From: Advenella mandrilli
GTDB lineage: Bacteria > Pseudomonadota > Gammaproteobacteria > Burkholderiales > Burkholderiaceae_B
Direction of reading: 5' to 3'
Length of the DNA: 64,000 nucleotides
Assembly (NCBI RefSeq): GCF_016595155.1
Contig: NZ_JAENGP010000015.1
Span: 42,744-106,743 of the forward strand
The notes under the pieces were generated by a model. It made no database searches. It worked only from the letters and a program-made list of their open reading frames with translations, and had not been told where the DNA came from. Both the position numbers and the translations under genes were made by a program. Every line of letters begins with the position of its first letter. Within the stretch, counting starts at the first letter, position 1. Positions 27,128-38,279 of this stretch are shown in pieces.

Positions 27128-29950
27128 TTATTGTATCGCATTGCTTTGCTGCGCCCGGGTACCGGGAAAGACGGTTTCCCACAGTTTATTCACCACCTCG
27201 CGTTCGGTAAGCAGCAAATGCTTGTCTATTCGTGCCTTTTCCTGGCCACGCAGTCTTACCGCATGTTGTGTTTTGCGCAACGTCCGGTAGGCATCAGCCA
27301 CTTCACGGGCCAGTTCTTCGGGAATAAAACCACCTTCCGCAGCAATGTTAAGCAATGTAATATTACCAAGGTTATCCAGCAGCCTGGGGTATTGATACGA
27401 ATAGGCCAGCACCAGATATTGAGTAATGAATTCAATATCCACCATACCACCGGTATCATGTTTTACGTCAAACATGCCAGAATTGTTGGGGTGACCGGCC
27501 CGCATTTTGGCTCGCATGTCGATAATATCCTGCCTGAGTTGTTCCCGGTCTCTTTCTTTAAGCAGGATATTACGGCGGATCTGTTCAAACCGTTTGCCTA
27601 TAGCTTTGTCGCCCGCACAGAAGCGGGCACGGGTCAATGCCTGGTGCTCCCAGGGCCAGGCGTGCTCAAGCTGGTATTTTTCGAAAGTATCAACCGAGAT
27701 GGCCAGCAGGCCGGCGTCGCCATCGGGTCGCAGGCGCAGGTCAATTTCGTACATCCGTCCTGAAGAGGTCATGCTGGAAAGCCAGGTACTTAGGCGTCGT
27801 CCCAGTTTTGCGTACACCTCAAGCGCGTAGTCGGCCGGGTCATCAAAAAGCAGCACCAAATCAAGGTCAGAGGCATAGCCCAGTTCTTTGCCCCCCAGTT
27901 TGCCATAGGCGATTACGGCAAAACGCGGATAGTCTGGCACTTCGTCAGCCGTTTTTTCCGGTTTAGGTTTAACGGCGGGCCAAATGCGTTTCAGGCTTTC
28001 TTCCAGTAACAGATCGGCCAAGGCAGACAGGTGATCGGCCAGTTTTTCTACCGACAGGCCGCCAGACAGATCCTGGGCCAGTAACTGGAAGCTGATCTGT
28101 TTTTGTATATCACGCATGATGTTCATTTGTTGTTCGACATCAGGCTGTCCGTCTTGCAATACACAGGCATCCAGGTCTTTACTTAACTGCGTGGCCACAT
28201 GAGAAAAATCCACGGTTTGCATTAAGGTTTGCCAGTCGATCAGTCCATCAAGCAAAATCGGGTTGCGGATCAGGTAACCGGCCGCCCAATGACTGGCCGA
28301 CATGATACGGGCCACTCTGGCCAGGGTTTCGGGATACTCGGCCAGCAGGGCAATATAGGCACTGCGTTGCGCAATTGCTTCAACCAGATCAAACAGGTTA
28401 CCGCAGGTCAGTTGTGGATCATCGGTTTTGGCCGCGGTTTCCAGTAATTTGGGCAACAGTTTTTTCAATCGTGTGCGGCTTGAACCTGACAGGGTACGGA
28501 TACGGCTACTGTTTAATAATGCCTTGATTCGGTTTTCAATATATTCATGGTTTTCCGGTGCGAAAAGCTGTTGGGCCAGTTCAGGTAGATCAATGCTTTC
28601 AGGGAAACCCTGGTGATTCCGCTCATGGGTAGCTGATGGGGATTCTTCGCCCATGCCGGCAATCCGGAAGGCGTTGCGAAAGGCCCGGGATACAACCTGA
28701 CGGTGTTCGTTTAGCTGTAGCCTGAATGTTTCTGTCTCCATGTTCATGGCCTTGGCCAATGCAGCAAACCGTTGTGGGTCTGCCGGCAACAGGTGGGTTT
28801 GTTCGTCTTCACGGTATTGCAGCATATGCTCTACGCGTCTTAAAAAACGATAGGCATTTTCCAGCAGCAGGCCTTCTTCTTTGGTAATGAGTCCCATGCT
28901 TATTTCGGCATGAAGGGCAGGTAGCAGGCCTCTAAGTTGCAAGGATGGCATTCTGCCACCACGAATTAGCTGGGACAATTGCACGGTAAATTCAATTTCC
29001 CGAATACCACCTTCACCCAGTTTGATGTTGTGAATGCTGTCTACGCCATTGAGGTTAAGGGCCTTTCGCTGCCAGTCCTGGCGAATCTGTTCGCGTAGCT
29101 GGCGCAAAGAGGAAAGGGCGTCAAAATCAAAATATTTGCGGTAAACAAATGGTGTGCGCAGGCTTTTCAGCTGGGTAATGTCCTCTTTGGGGGCGCTTTG
29201 CTCAAAATATTTGACGGGGATGATGCGTGCCTTGAGCCAGGCATAGCGCTCCCATTCACGTCCCTGGGTAATCAGGTAGTTTTCCAACGCGTCAAGACTC
29301 CATGCCAGCGGTCCGGCGTCACCATCGGGACGCAAACGCAGGTCGGTTCGGAAAACTTGCCCATCGGCATTGATTTCTGACAGGACCGGCATCATGCGTT
29401 GGGTCAGGCGGCCATAAAATTCGTGATGGCTTAGGGGGCGTCGCCCCGTTGTCTCACCTTCCTGGGCGTATAGCATGATCAGATCGATGTCAGAAGAAAC
29501 ATTCAGCTCTTTGCCGCCCAGTTTTCCCATGCCCAGAATAATCATTTCCATGGGCTTGCCTGTTTCAGGATCAATGGGTTCACCATGGGTTTGTACCAAC
29601 TCCTGCATGATGCTCATATAAGCTTGTTTAATGACCAGATCGGCCAGAAAACTCATGCATTGAGTGACTTCTTCAAAGCATGCCTGGCCATTGATATCCC
29701 GAACCATTAAGGTACAGAAGACCCGGTTCCTGAGTTTGCGTAAAACCTGCTTGCATTGTTCGATGCTTAGGGGTTGATTAACAGACTGGCCGCTTGCTTG
29801 CTGGGTAAACCATTGTTCAATGATGGCTGGTGTAAGGGGATGCAAAATATCCTGGCACAGTTCGGTTTCCAGCTGTTCATTCGTTTCAATTTTACGGCGC
29901 AGGTAACCGGACCATTCAAGGGCGCGGATCAAACTGTTAGTAGGTTTCAT
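27128..29950 (-). CDS. glnE: Bifunctional glutamine synthetase adenylyltransferase/deadenylylase
   Basis: Controls glutamine synthetase by adding or removing AMP in response to PII and glutamine. The 940 residues contain two nucleotidyltransferase domains, each followed by a helical domain: [20 protein letters not shown] near the N-terminus (deadenylylase) and [20 protein letters not shown] near 690 (adenylylase). Both GxGKxGGxE...DxD cores are intact. It is divergent from yhdP. GlnK, its regulator type, is at 51470-51808. Confidence 0.96.
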   Translation of the reverse strand: MKPTNSLIRALEWSGYLRRKIETNEQLETELCQDILHPLTPAIIEQWFTQQASGQSVNQPLSIEQCKQVLRKLRNRVFCTLMVRDINGQACFEEVTQCMSFLADLVIKQAYMSIMQELVQTHGEPIDPETGKPMEMIILGMGKLGGKELNVSSDIDLIMLYAQEGETTGRRPLSHHEFYGRLTQRMMPVLSEINADGQVFRTDLRLRPDGDAGPLAWSLDALENYLITQGREWERYAWLKARIIPVKYFEQSAPKEDITQLKSLRTPFVYRKYFDFDALSSLRQLREQIRQDWQRKALNLNGVDSIHNIKLGEGGIREIEFTVQLSQLIRGGRMPSLQLRGLLPALHAEISMGLITKEEGLLLENAYRFLRRVEHMLQYREDEQTHLLPADPQRFAALAKAMNMETETFRLQLNEHRQVVSRAFRNAFRIAGMGEESPSATHERNHQGFPESIDLPELAQQLFAPENHEYIENRIKALLNSSRIRTLSGSSRTRLKKLLPKLLETAAKTDDPQLTCGNLFDLVEAIAQRSAYIALLAEYPETLARVARIMSASHWAAGYLIRNPILLDGLIDWQTLMQTVDFSHVATQLSKDLDACVLQDGQPDVEQQMNIMRDIQKQISFQLLAQDLSGGLSVEKLADHLSALADLLLEESLKRIWPAVKPKPEKTADEVPDYPRFAVIAYGKLGGKELGYASDLDLVLLFDDPADYALEVYAKLGRRLSTWLSSMTSSGRMYEIDLRLRPDGDAGLLAISVDTFEKYQLEHAWPWEHQALTRARFCAGDKAIGKRFEQIRRNILLKERDREQLRQDIIDMRAKMRAGHPNNSGMFDVKHDTGGMVDIEFITQYLVLAYSYQYPRLLDNLGNITLLNIAAEGGFIPEELAREVADAYRTLRKTQHAVRLRGQEKARIDKHLLLTEREVVNKLWETVFPGTRAQQSNAIQ

Positions 29951-30018
29951 GCTTTCTCAAAAAATGTAAGGTTATGTCTAACGATTGTTTCTATGCCCTG
30001 AGGCAAGACAGGATTGGA

Positions 30019-30024
30019 TATAAT
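30019..30024 (+). promoter_or_regulatory. Probable -10 box for yhdP
   Basis: A consensus TATAAT lies between the divergent glnE and yhdP. It predicts a start near 30031, which supports the yhdP start at 30046 rather than an in-frame ATG at 29974. No good -35 is visible. Confidence 0.45.
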
Positions 30025-30045
30025 ACACTGGACTGTAACCATGAG

Positions 30046-33000
30046 ATGAGAGCCGCCCCAGTGAGCGTTGCCAGAAAAGTTTTACGTTATTGCCTAATTG
30101 CCGTTATTGTTTTTTTGATGCTGCTTGCTGCCTTGTCATTAGGGGTTCGGTACTATCTTGCTCCAAATTTACATCAATGGCTTCCCCAAATCCAGACATA
30201 TATTAGTGAAACGCTTGACCTGGATGTTCGCGCTGATCAATTGTCGCTGGCCTGGGATGACAGCCCGGTCTTGCAATTAAAGGACGTAACGGTTGAAAAC
30301 AGTGAGAAAAATGAATACTTGAAAATTAAATCCATTTCGGCGGGTGTCAATTGGCTGGATCTGTTGCGCATGCGTCCTTTTTTATCTGAAATCAGTATCC
30401 ATAATGCAGCCCTGAATATACGCAGGGATCCAGACGGAAGCATACGTTTACTGGGGCAAACATTAACAGGGCAGGGTAAAAATACACAGCCTGGTGACGC
30501 TGCGGGAAATGATGAGTTGTCGTCATTGGCGGGTTGGCTGTCCTCCCTGTCTTCGCTTAACCTGGAAGATGCCGATTTGATCTGGCTTGATGAGCAACGT
30601 CAGGCGCCGCCCTTGGTGTTGTCGGGTGTCACGCTTAATGTAAAGCCTGAAAACAAGGCGCTTGATGTTTCATTGGTGGCCAATTTACCCGAACAACTTG
30701 GCCGCTCCCTTAGCCTTGATGCTGCTTTGAGGCCTTCTGTGGATGTGGAGGGGCAATTGAAATGGAGTGGTAAAGTCAATACAAAGTTAAATGGTTTGTC
30801 CTTGCTTGATCTTGCACCCTGGCTAAACGTGCCCGAGCAGCTTCGGTCCGGCTATCTTAATCATGCCGCTATTGTGCTGGATGTAAACAACAATAAAATC
30901 GGCAATATCTCACTAGATGTCGAGGCAAGGGATTTCAGGTTAGAAGACCATTTAAGAAAGCATGCTTTTATTGTTGCGTCCAGTTTTTTAAAATTAAAGC
31001 TGGATACCAGTTTCAACAATATTCAGGCCGAAATTAATCGGCGTTCAAGTACCGGCAATGCAGAGCAAATAACCTTTGAAGATTTGGCCAATGCCAGTCC
31101 ATGGGGGTTTGATTTTGTTGCCAGACAGTTTTTTTATGACGACAAAACGTCTTTTAATGAGCCCGTCAGCCTTGATGAGGTTAATGTAACGGGCAGTTTT
31201 CAACGCGATGAACAACAGTTTCCGTGGGTAAGCATACGGCAGGGAAGCATTCAAAATGAAGATATTCATATTAAGGCCAATGGCAGCTGGCGTTTTGACC
31301 CCAATTCGGATAATGGCATTGTTGATCTTCAGGGGGATCTGCAATCCCTGAAATTGCCATATTTATATCGTTATTTACCCAATGTTATTGATGAAGAGGC
31401 CCTGGATTGGCTAACCCATGCCTTCAAGGATGGCTACCTTAATAATGCTCCTTTTACGCTTAAAGGCGTGATTGACCACTTTCCTTTTGGGCTCAGGCCA
31501 CAATCGGGTGATTTTCAGGTAAAGGGTACTTATCATAATTTGGCCCTTGACTATCACCAGCATGAAATAAAGGGACGTAAATGGCCGGTTGTCTATTCGG
31601 AAAACGGCAGTTTTGACTTCCTGCGTGATCAGATTGCCCTGCAATCAGGACATGCGTATTTTTTGATTCAGCAGGATAAAAAAATTGATCTGACTGATTT
31701 TTCCGGGTTGGTTTCCAATATAGAAAAAGGAACAGAAGTAGAGCTGCAAGCCGACTCAATGGCGCAAGCCGAAAATTTTCTTGAATTTACTCGAACCACG
31801 CCATTGGGTTATCTGATTAATAATGCCCTGGATACCGCCAGCGTGACAGGGACCTGGCAGATTCCGCTGCGTCTGTTTATTCCGGTTAATGATGCGGATA
31901 ATGCCAAGGTAAGCGGAACCATTAATATTCAGGATGCCGACTTTCAATTTGAGCCCGACTATCCATGGTTGCGAAAAATGAATGGTTCATTGCGGTTTGA
32001 TGAAACAGAGCTGCTTGTGCAAAAACTCGAAGGGACCATGCTGGGTGGGCCTGTTGCCCTGGAAGGCAATATCGGTTCGGCCGGTAAAGCCTTGAATATG
32101 AATGGCACGTTTACCAGCGAAGGGCTTAAGGAGGTATTGGCGGTTAAAGGCATGGGCCGGCTAAAGGGGCAAGCCAATTACAAGGCACGCTTTGATTTTC
32201 TTGCCGGTGGCAAAGTCAATGTACAGGTCAATTCTTCCTTGCAGGGGCTGGCTTTGGATTTTCCGCCAGACGTGGGGAAATCCGCCGCTGTGTCAAAACC
32301 ATTGGTGGCACACTGGTTAAGTAATGCCAGTAAAAATAACGATCATGCCCGGGTGCTTGAGCTGGATCTGGGGCAAGGTACCGTCAAGGCGGTTTTTGAG
32401 CGGGATACTCGCTTAACCGCCGGGGCTTTCTTTTTCAAGGGTGGCATAGGCGTGCTGGCTGCTCCTTCAATACCCGCCAATGGTTTGAAAATATCCGGCA
32501 AACCGGCGTATATAGATGTTCAGCAATGGCTGGATATTGTTGATGAGTTTGAAACGGGCAAAACCCCTGGTAAACAGGTGCAGGTGTTTCCTGATGTGAC
32601 GGCATTGGAGCTGGATGCCGCCTCTTTGCGCTATCTATCGCAAACCATTGCACAGGCCAGGGTGTCAGGCATGAAAAAAGCCAAATCCTCAACCTGGGGT
32701 TTCAGGATTGATTCTGAAGCGGTAGCCGGAGATATTGAGTGGGTGCCAGGCAAGGTTCCCCATGAGGATGTTGTGGCGGCCCGATTTGACCGTCTGGCCT
32801 TAAATTCGGGGTCTGGGCATGAAGGGGAAAGCAAGGCCCAGGAAAATAAAAACAATCAAAAAATATTGGATTTGCCAAGGCTTGATATTAACGCTCAACG
32901 GTTTTCGGTCTTTGACAGGGCATTAGGTTCGTTGGCCCTTCAAGGACGGAAAAGAACCCGACAGGGCAATTGGCAGATTGACAATCTGGCCATCAGTAAT

Positions 33001-33750
33001 TCTGCCGGCTCCCTTTATGGTACGGGTGTGCTTAAAACAGAAAACAAAAGTACGGGGCTGGATCTTAAACTAAACCTGAATTTTCTGGATTTGGGTAAGT
33101 TGCTATCAGCTCTGCTAGAAAAAACAGTGGTTGCCGGTGGTAAAGGATATATAAATGGTGCGTTGAAATGGCCCGATATTACCGATCTGGACCTGAATCA
33201 GATAAGCCTTAATCTTGATAGTCAGATTACAGAAGGCAGATTGCTGAGTATTGATTCGAAAGTGGCCAAGGCGCTGGAGCTGCTTGCCCTGCAATCAATA
33301 GGCAGGATTCCCGAGTTTGGCAGCACACTGGGTAATTCCTTCAAGGATGGTGTCAGTTTTGATACGGTCAGGTCCAAACTGGAGATGGCGCGGGGTGACG
33401 TGCAGGTTTCTGATTTTCGTCTTAATGGTCCGGCTGTGGCAATGGTGGCTTCCGGTACGACCAATATAAACACCGAAACCCTTGATTTTCAGGCAGTGGT
33501 GGTGCCTAATCTGGATATTAGCGGTGCCGCCATTTTGACGGGGGTAATTGTTAATCCGGTAGTTGGGGTAAGTGCTTTTCTTTCCCAATGGTTATTACAG
33601 GCACCGTTGCAACGTTCGTTAACAGCAAGATATTTTGTGCGGGGAACTTGGAGTGAGCCTATAATTAACGATGCCGTTTTACCAACCGAAGAAGAGTTGA
33701 AAGAGAAAGAAGCGAGCAAAAAAATTGATGATTTATATAGAAGTAATTGA
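30046..33750 (+). CDS. yhdP: YhdP family AsmA-like envelope protein (DUF3971)
   Basis: Very large membrane-anchored protein of the AsmA/TamB class, implicated in phospholipid transport to the outer membrane and permeability. From the ATG at 30046 it has 1234 residues: an N-terminal helix at about 11-33, a long beta-rich periplasmic body, and a C-terminal AsmA_2-type domain containing SGAAILTGVIVNPVVGVSAF and RYFVRGTWSEP. The length and both ends fit E. coli YhdP (about 1266). A further in-frame GTG lies 5 codons in. Confidence 0.9.
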   Translation: MRAAPVSVARKVLRYCLIAVIVFLMLLAALSLGVRYYLAPNLHQWLPQIQTYISETLDLDVRADQLSLAWDDSPVLQLKDVTVENSEKNEYLKIKSISAGVNWLDLLRMRPFLSEISIHNAALNIRRDPDGSIRLLGQTLTGQGKNTQPGDAAGNDELSSLAGWLSSLSSLNLEDADLIWLDEQRQAPPLVLSGVTLNVKPENKALDVSLVANLPEQLGRSLSLDAALRPSVDVEGQLKWSGKVNTKLNGLSLLDLAPWLNVPEQLRSGYLNHAAIVLDVNNNKIGNISLDVEARDFRLEDHLRKHAFIVASSFLKLKLDTSFNNIQAEINRRSSTGNAEQITFEDLANASPWGFDFVARQFFYDDKTSFNEPVSLDEVNVTGSFQRDEQQFPWVSIRQGSIQNEDIHIKANGSWRFDPNSDNGIVDLQGDLQSLKLPYLYRYLPNVIDEEALDWLTHAFKDGYLNNAPFTLKGVIDHFPFGLRPQSGDFQVKGTYHNLALDYHQHEIKGRKWPVVYSENGSFDFLRDQIALQSGHAYFLIQQDKKIDLTDFSGLVSNIEKGTEVELQADSMAQAENFLEFTRTTPLGYLINNALDTASVTGTWQIPLRLFIPVNDADNAKVSGTINIQDADFQFEPDYPWLRKMNGSLRFDETELLVQKLEGTMLGGPVALEGNIGSAGKALNMNGTFTSEGLKEVLAVKGMGRLKGQANYKARFDFLAGGKVNVQVNSSLQGLALDFPPDVGKSAAVSKPLVAHWLSNASKNNDHARVLELDLGQGTVKAVFERDTRLTAGAFFFKGGIGVLAAPSIPANGLKISGKPAYIDVQQWLDIVDEFETGKTPGKQVQVFPDVTALELDAASLRYLSQTIAQARVSGMKKAKSSTWGFRIDSEAVAGDIEWVPGKVPHEDVVAARFDRLALNSGSGHEGESKAQENKNNQKILDLPRLDINAQRFSVFDRALGSLALQGRKRTRQGNWQIDNLAISNSAGSLYGTGVLKTENKSTGLDLKLNLNFLDLGKLLSALLEKTVVAGGKGYINGALKWPDITDLDLNQISLNLDSQITEGRLLSIDSKVAKALELLALQSIGRIPEFGSTLGNSFKDGVSFDTVRSKLEMARGDVQVSDFRLNGPAVAMVASGTTNINTETLDFQAVVVPNLDISGAAILTGVIVNPVVGVSAFLSQWLLQAPLQRSLTARYFVRGTWSEPIINDAVLPTEEELKEKEASKKIDDLYRSN

Positions 33751-33773
33751 GTAATTAATTGAACAGGTTAGAA

Positions 33774-34016
33774 ATGAAAAAAACAGGATTGCTGGCGATA
33801 ACCATGATGATGTTGGCTGGCTGTGCCTCACAGGGCGGTAATTTGGCGCAGGATTCAAGTGTTACCCGTTATATGTGTAACAAGGTAACCGCAGGGGCCG
33901 ACATGCAGAACGGGACCCAAGCCCCGTCTGAGCAAACCTATCCGTGCACCCAGGAAGAGTTTGAATCCATGAATAAGGTTTATCACTCCCTGGATGCACT
34001 GAAAAAAAGCCTGTAA
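33774..34016 (+). CDS. Small lipoprotein of unknown function
   Basis: 80 residues starting MKKTGLLAITMMMLAGCASQ, a clear lipoprotein signal with the acylated Cys at 17. The mature part is polar with two further Cys (RYMCNKV and YPCTQEE) that may form a disulfide. The ATG is preceded by AGGTTAGAA. It lies 23 bases after yhdP and may share its transcript. No family recognised. Confidence 0.8.
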   Translation: MKKTGLLAITMMMLAGCASQGGNLAQDSSVTRYMCNKVTAGADMQNGTQAPSEQTYPCTQEEFESMNKVYHSLDALKKSL

Positions 34017-34038
34017 AATTATTTATCGGCAAATAACA

Positions 34039-34470
34039 TTATTTTTTGAACAGGACTTTGTCAAACACTAAACCTGCAAATGCGGCAAGCGTTGCCACGG
34101 CAGCCCATGGCGTGTCGCTTGATGTACCCATGATAACGATGACATAGGCGGCGGTGCCAAATAGGGTGCCAAAAATGGCTCTTATGGCAAAATAGGCCCA
34201 GTTTTCGTCTTCGATGGTTTTGCTGTTGGTGGGGGCGGAAGTAAAACGGCAATGTTGATGGTCAAAAAGACGCGTTGCTATTGAAATAATAGAGCCCAGG
34301 GCGCCGAAGAACATGGCGATAAAACTGACGGACCAGGTAATGAGCACGGTAAACAGGCCGAAAATAATCAGGCCAATGACGAAACCCCCGTTTGAAAAAC
34401 GTGGTTTGTGAAATTCTTGAGTTTGATCTGGTGTTTCTGTGGAAGTGTTTTGATGATCAAAATCAGTCAT
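34039..34470 (-). CDS. Hypothetical inner-membrane protein
   Basis: 143 residues: a polar N-terminus (about 1-24, acidic and Thr-rich) and hydrophobic segments at about 29-62, 94-110 and 122-140. No catalytic motif or family recognised. It is convergent with the preceding lipoprotein gene. The polar N-terminus followed by paired helices suggests a small multipass membrane protein; function unknown. Confidence 0.65.
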   Translation of the reverse strand: MTDFDHQNTSTETPDQTQEFHKPRFSNGGFVIGLIIFGLFTVLITWSVSFIAMFFGALGSIISIATRLFDHQHCRFTSAPTNSKTIEDENWAYFAIRAIFGTLFGTAAYVIVIMGTSSDTPWAAVATLAAFAGLVFDKVLFKK

Positions 34471-34574
34471 GAGTTCATACCCCTTGAAAAGTAATAAAGT
34501 GTGTACATATAAATATTGGCTAATGGTTTTAAGTACGTATTAAAGTGTATTGATTTAATGCCCGAGGTGCAACA

Positions 34575-34700
34575 ATGAAACGGAATATTCTACTAATCCT
34601 TGCGATTTCTTTAACATTATCTGCTTGTGTATATGGCGTTGGTGCTGCCGGCGGAAGCGGTGGTGTGGCCGTTGGTGTCGGTACAGGCGTTGCATTTTGA
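34575..34700 (+). CDS. Very small glycine-rich lipoprotein
   Basis: 41 residues, MKRNILLILAISLTLSACVY then a Gly/Val/Ala run. The lipobox LSAC places the acylated Cys at 18, leaving a mature peptide of only 24 residues. A GAGGTG site 5 bases upstream of the ATG supports translation. Similar tiny lipoproteins are usually missed by annotation. Function unknown. Confidence 0.65.
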   Translation: MKRNILLILAISLTLSACVYGVGAAGGSGGVAVGVGTGVAF

Positions 34701-34805
34701 GTATTTTTGACAAATTAAACATAAAAAAATGATGGTTGTCCGGTTTTTTGGGTAAAATGACTGGTTATACTATTAATTTTTCCGCAATATAAAAGGTTTA
34801 TTTAC

Positions 34806-36116
34806 ATGCAGGCAACGGTAGAAACTCTTGAAGGCCTTGAGCGCCAGGTAAATCTAGTCATATCGTTAGACGATATTGAAAAGGATGTTAAAACACAGCT
34901 GCAACGTGTAGCCCGTACTGCCAAAGTACAGGGTTTTCGTCCAGGCAAGGCGCCCATTTCTGTCATAGAACGCAGTCATGGACCTGGCATCCGCTACGAT
35001 GTTATTAATCAAAAAGTGGGTCAGGAATTCGACAAAATCATCAAGGAAGCCGATTTGCGTGTTGCAGGTATGCCTTCCATCGAGCCCAAAGCAGAAGGTG
35101 TTGAAGAAGGCCAGGTTGGTTTTGTGGCTAAATTCGAAATCTACCCTGAAGTGACCCTGCCCGATCTTTCCTCACTGGAAGTGGTGCGCTTTACGGCCGA
35201 CGTTGGCGATGAAGAAATCAACCGTACCGTTGATATTCTGCGTAAACAGCGTGCGACTTACGAAGCCCGTGAAGACCGTGCTGCACAAAATGATGACCGC
35301 ATTACACTGGATTTCGTTGGCACCATTGACGGTGTTGAATTTGAAGGCGGAAAAGCTGAAAACTTCCCGTTCCTGCTGGGTCAGGGACGCATGTTGCCCG
35401 AGTTCGAAGAAGCGGCAACCGGCCTGAAAGCGGGCGAAAGCAAAACTTTCTCCCTGTCTTTCCCTGAAGATTACGCAGGCAAGGAAGTTGCTGGCAAAAC
35501 GGCAGAATTTACCATTACGGTTAAAGAAGTGGCCGAACCGGTATTGCCCGAAGTTAACGAAGAATTTGCCAAATCATTGGGTCAGCCAGAAGGCGACACC
35601 GAAAAACTGCTTGCCGAAATCCGCAGCAACATCGAACGTGAAGTCAAAAACCGTATCCAGGGCCGCACTAAAGGCAGCGTCATGGATGCCCTGGCCAATG
35701 CAGCCGCTTTTGATATTCCCAAAGCTTTGGTGGAAAACGATGTGCAAGCCCGTGTAGCAGCCGCTCGCGAAGAGCTCAAGCAACGTGGTGTACCTAACGC
35801 AGACCAAATGCCTATCCCTGCCGAAACCTTTGCACCGGAATCCGAGCGCCGCGTACGTTTGGGCCTGTTGGTTGGAGAATTGGTTGAGCAGGCTAAATTG
35901 CAGGTAACACCTGAACAGGTTCGTACCCGCATCGAAGAGTTTTCACAAAACTACGAAAAACCCGAGCAGGTTATCAGCTACTATCTGTCTGATCGCCAGC
36001 GTCGTGCCGAAATTGAAGCGGTTGTGCTTGAAGATAACGTGGTTGATCATGTTTTGTCTTTGGCAAACGTGGCTGAAGAAACCATCGATTTTGATGATTT
36101 AATGGGAACAATGTAA
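34806..36116 (+). CDS. tig: Trigger factor (ribosome-associated chaperone)
   Basis: Prolyl isomerase and chaperone at the peptide exit tunnel. The 436 residues show the ribosome-binding domain with FRPGKAP (44-50 region; related to the FRxGK tail signature), an FKBP-type domain (about 150-245) and the C-terminal helical domain. It heads the tig-clpP-clpX-lon cluster; its stop overlaps the clpP ATG (TAATG). Confidence 0.97.
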   Translation: MQATVETLEGLERQVNLVISLDDIEKDVKTQLQRVARTAKVQGFRPGKAPISVIERSHGPGIRYDVINQKVGQEFDKIIKEADLRVAGMPSIEPKAEGVEEGQVGFVAKFEIYPEVTLPDLSSLEVVRFTADVGDEEINRTVDILRKQRATYEAREDRAAQNDDRITLDFVGTIDGVEFEGGKAENFPFLLGQGRMLPEFEEAATGLKAGESKTFSLSFPEDYAGKEVAGKTAEFTITVKEVAEPVLPEVNEEFAKSLGQPEGDTEKLLAEIRSNIEREVKNRIQGRTKGSVMDALANAAAFDIPKALVENDVQARVAAAREELKQRGVPNADQMPIPAETFAPESERRVRLGLLVGELVEQAKLQVTPEQVRTRIEEFSQNYEKPEQVISYYLSDRQRRAEIEAVVLEDNVVDHVLSLANVAEETIDFDDLMGTM

Positions 36117-36775
36117 TGATGCACCGTTTTACCGATTTTTATGCGTCCATGCATGGGAGCGAGTCGGTGACACCGACCGGACTTGGCTATATCCCCATGG
36201 TTATAGAGCAGTCTGGTCGCGGTGAAAGATCATATGATATTTATTCCCGTCTTCTGAAAGAACGCGTTATCTTCCTGGTGGGACCGGTTAATGATCAGTC
36301 GGCCAATCTCGTGGTTGCGCAATTGCTGTTCCTCGAGTCGGAAAATCCTGACAAGGATATCTCCCTGTATATCAACTCGCCTGGTGGTGGTGTTTATGCA
36401 GGTCTGGCCATTTACGACACCATGCAGTTCATCAAGCCTGATGTCTCTACGTTGTGCACGGGTATGGCTGCCAGTATGGGGGCTTTCCTGTTAAGTTCGG
36501 GGGCCAAAGGCAAGCGTTACAGCCTGCCTAACTCACGCATCATGATTCACCAGCCTTTGGGGGGTGCGCAGGGCCAGGCAACCGATATCGAAATTCAAGC
36601 CCGCGAGATTCTCAGTCTACGTGATCGCCTGAACCAGATTCTGTCCAGCAATACCGGGCAGCCTATTGAAAGAATCCGTGAGCATACCGAGCGTGATAAT
36701 TACATGGCGCCCGAAGATGCTCTGGCTTACGGTTTAATTGATAAAGTACTTACCACAAGGGCTGCAGGAGTATAG
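36116..36775 (+). CDS. clpP: ATP-dependent Clp protease proteolytic subunit
   Basis: Serine protease subunit for ClpX (and ClpA). The catalytic triad is visible as S120 ([11 protein letters not shown]), H145 (MIHQPLGG) and D194 (TERDNYM). The 219 residues include a longer than minimal N-terminus with propeptide. The start overlaps the tig stop; a second ATG one codon later is equally possible. Confidence 0.97.
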   Translation: MMHRFTDFYASMHGSESVTPTGLGYIPMVIEQSGRGERSYDIYSRLLKERVIFLVGPVNDQSANLVVAQLLFLESENPDKDISLYINSPGGGVYAGLAIYDTMQFIKPDVSTLCTGMAASMGAFLLSSGAKGKRYSLPNSRIMIHQPLGGAQGQATDIEIQAREILSLRDRLNQILSSNTGQPIERIREHTERDNYMAPEDALAYGLIDKVLTTRAAGV

Positions 36776-36808
36776 TTTTGCTATACTATCCTTAAAGGTA
36801 ATATTCAT

Positions 36809-36838
36809 GGCCGACCTTTTATACGGTCGGCCTTTTTT
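36809..36838 (+). terminator. Intrinsic terminator between clpP and clpX
   Basis: GGCCGACC (36809-36816) pairs with GGTCGGCC (36825-36832) around TTTTATAC, followed by six T's. It separates clpP from clpX, which are co-transcribed in E. coli; it may be partial, or clpX may have its own promoter. Confidence 0.85.
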
Positions 36839-36858
36839 GCGAGATATATATACTTAAT

Positions 36859-38175
36859 ATGGCAGATAAAAACAGTTCTTCCGATGGCAAAGTTTTGCAT
36901 TGTTCTTTTTGCAATAAAAGTCAGGATGATGTTCGCAAGTTAATTTCAGGGCCCGGTTCGATTTTTATTTGTGATGAATGTATTGCGCTGTGCAATGAAA
37001 TTATCCGGGACAGTGCACATGAAGATGCTCGCGAGCTTATCAAAACAGAGTTGCCAACCCCGGCACAAATCAAGGAATTCCTTGATCAGTACGTGATTGG
37101 GCAAGATAAGCCCAAGCGCAGTTTGGCGGTGGCCGTTTACAACCATTACAAACGCATCCGTCACGGCGAGCTGAACAAAGATGAAGAAGTAGAGTTGTCC
37201 AAGAGTAATATTTTGCTCATTGGGCCTACCGGTTCAGGTAAAACCCTGCTGGCCCAAACGCTTGCCCGTCAGCTTGATGTTCCGTTTGTCATGGCCGATG
37301 CCACCACGCTTACCGAGGCCGGTTACGTTGGTGAAGACGTTGAAAATATCGTTCAGAAATTGTTGCAAAGCTGCGATTATGACGTTGAAAAAGCCCAGCG
37401 TGCCATCATCTATATTGATGAAATAGACAAAATTTCACGTAAATCCGATAACCCGTCCATCACTCGTGATGTGTCCGGTGAGGGTGTACAGCAGGCACTG
37501 CTGAAATTAATCGAAGGAACGGTTGCTTCTGTGCCTCCGCAAGGTGGGCGCAAGCATCCCAACCAGGATTTTGTCCAGGTCGACACCACCAATATCCTCT
37601 TCATTGTAGGTGGTGCTTTTGACGGCCTTGAAAAAGTTATTCAAAACCGCACCGAAAAATCCGGTATTGGTTTTGGTGCGCAGGTCCAGTCAAAATCAGA
37701 AAAAGGCGTAGGAGAGGTCTTTTCTGCGGTAGAGCCCGAGGATATCATCAAGTTTGGCCTGATCCCCGAATTGGTGGGGCGTTTGCCAGTTGTGGCAACC
37801 CTGGAAGAATTGAATGAAGAGGCGATGGTCAAAATCCTGACTGAACCCAAAAATGCGCTGGCCAAGCAGTTCCAGAAATTGTTTGCCATGGAAGACGTAG
37901 AGCTGGAAATTCGTCCTCAGGCACTGGTTGCCATTGCTAAAAAAGCACTGAAACGTAAAACTGGTGCCCGTGGTCTTCGTTCTATCCTTGAAGCGGCACT
38001 CATGTCAACCATGTTTGATCTTCCATCCTGCAAAAATGTCAGTAAAGTGGTTCTCGATGAAGCCGCTGTTAATGGCACCGGCACCCCTTTACTGATTTTC
38101 AGTGATGATGCCGAAGTAGAAAAAGCATCTTCTTCCAGCACCAAACCCCGTAATTTAAAAAACGCAGCAGCATAA
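36859..38175 (+). CDS. clpX: ATP-dependent Clp protease ATP-binding subunit ClpX
   Basis: AAA+ unfoldase that feeds substrates to ClpP. The 438 residues have the N-terminal zinc domain (C15, C18, C38, C41), Walker A GPTGSGKT at 122-129, Walker B YIDEIDKI and the IGF loop (KSGIGFGA) that docks on ClpP. It starts 21 bases after the terminator. Confidence 0.98.
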   Translation: MADKNSSSDGKVLHCSFCNKSQDDVRKLISGPGSIFICDECIALCNEIIRDSAHEDARELIKTELPTPAQIKEFLDQYVIGQDKPKRSLAVAVYNHYKRIRHGELNKDEEVELSKSNILLIGPTGSGKTLLAQTLARQLDVPFVMADATTLTEAGYVGEDVENIVQKLLQSCDYDVEKAQRAIIYIDEIDKISRKSDNPSITRDVSGEGVQQALLKLIEGTVASVPPQGGRKHPNQDFVQVDTTNILFIVGGAFDGLEKVIQNRTEKSGIGFGAQVQSKSEKGVGEVFSAVEPEDIIKFGLIPELVGRLPVVATLEELNEEAMVKILTEPKNALAKQFQKLFAMEDVELEIRPQALVAIAKKALKRKTGARGLRSILEAALMSTMFDLPSCKNVSKVVLDEAAVNGTGTPLLIFSDDAEVEKASSSSTKPRNLKNAAA

Positions 38176-38191
38176 ACAACATTTGTGTAGC

Positions 38192-38233
38192 ATATGGAGA
38201 CAAGCCTTGAAATCCTGGGTTTGGTCTCCATAT
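38192..38233 (+). repeat. Inverted repeat upstream of lon
   Basis: ATATGGAGAC (38192-38201) is a perfect complement of GTCTCCATAT (38224-38233), spaced by 22 bases. No T run follows, so it is a weak candidate for a terminator; it could be an operator or mRNA hairpin controlling lon. Confidence 0.6.
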
Positions 38234-38279
38234 TCCTATCATTATTATTAATTACAGATTGTTTTCAAGGAAATTGCTT

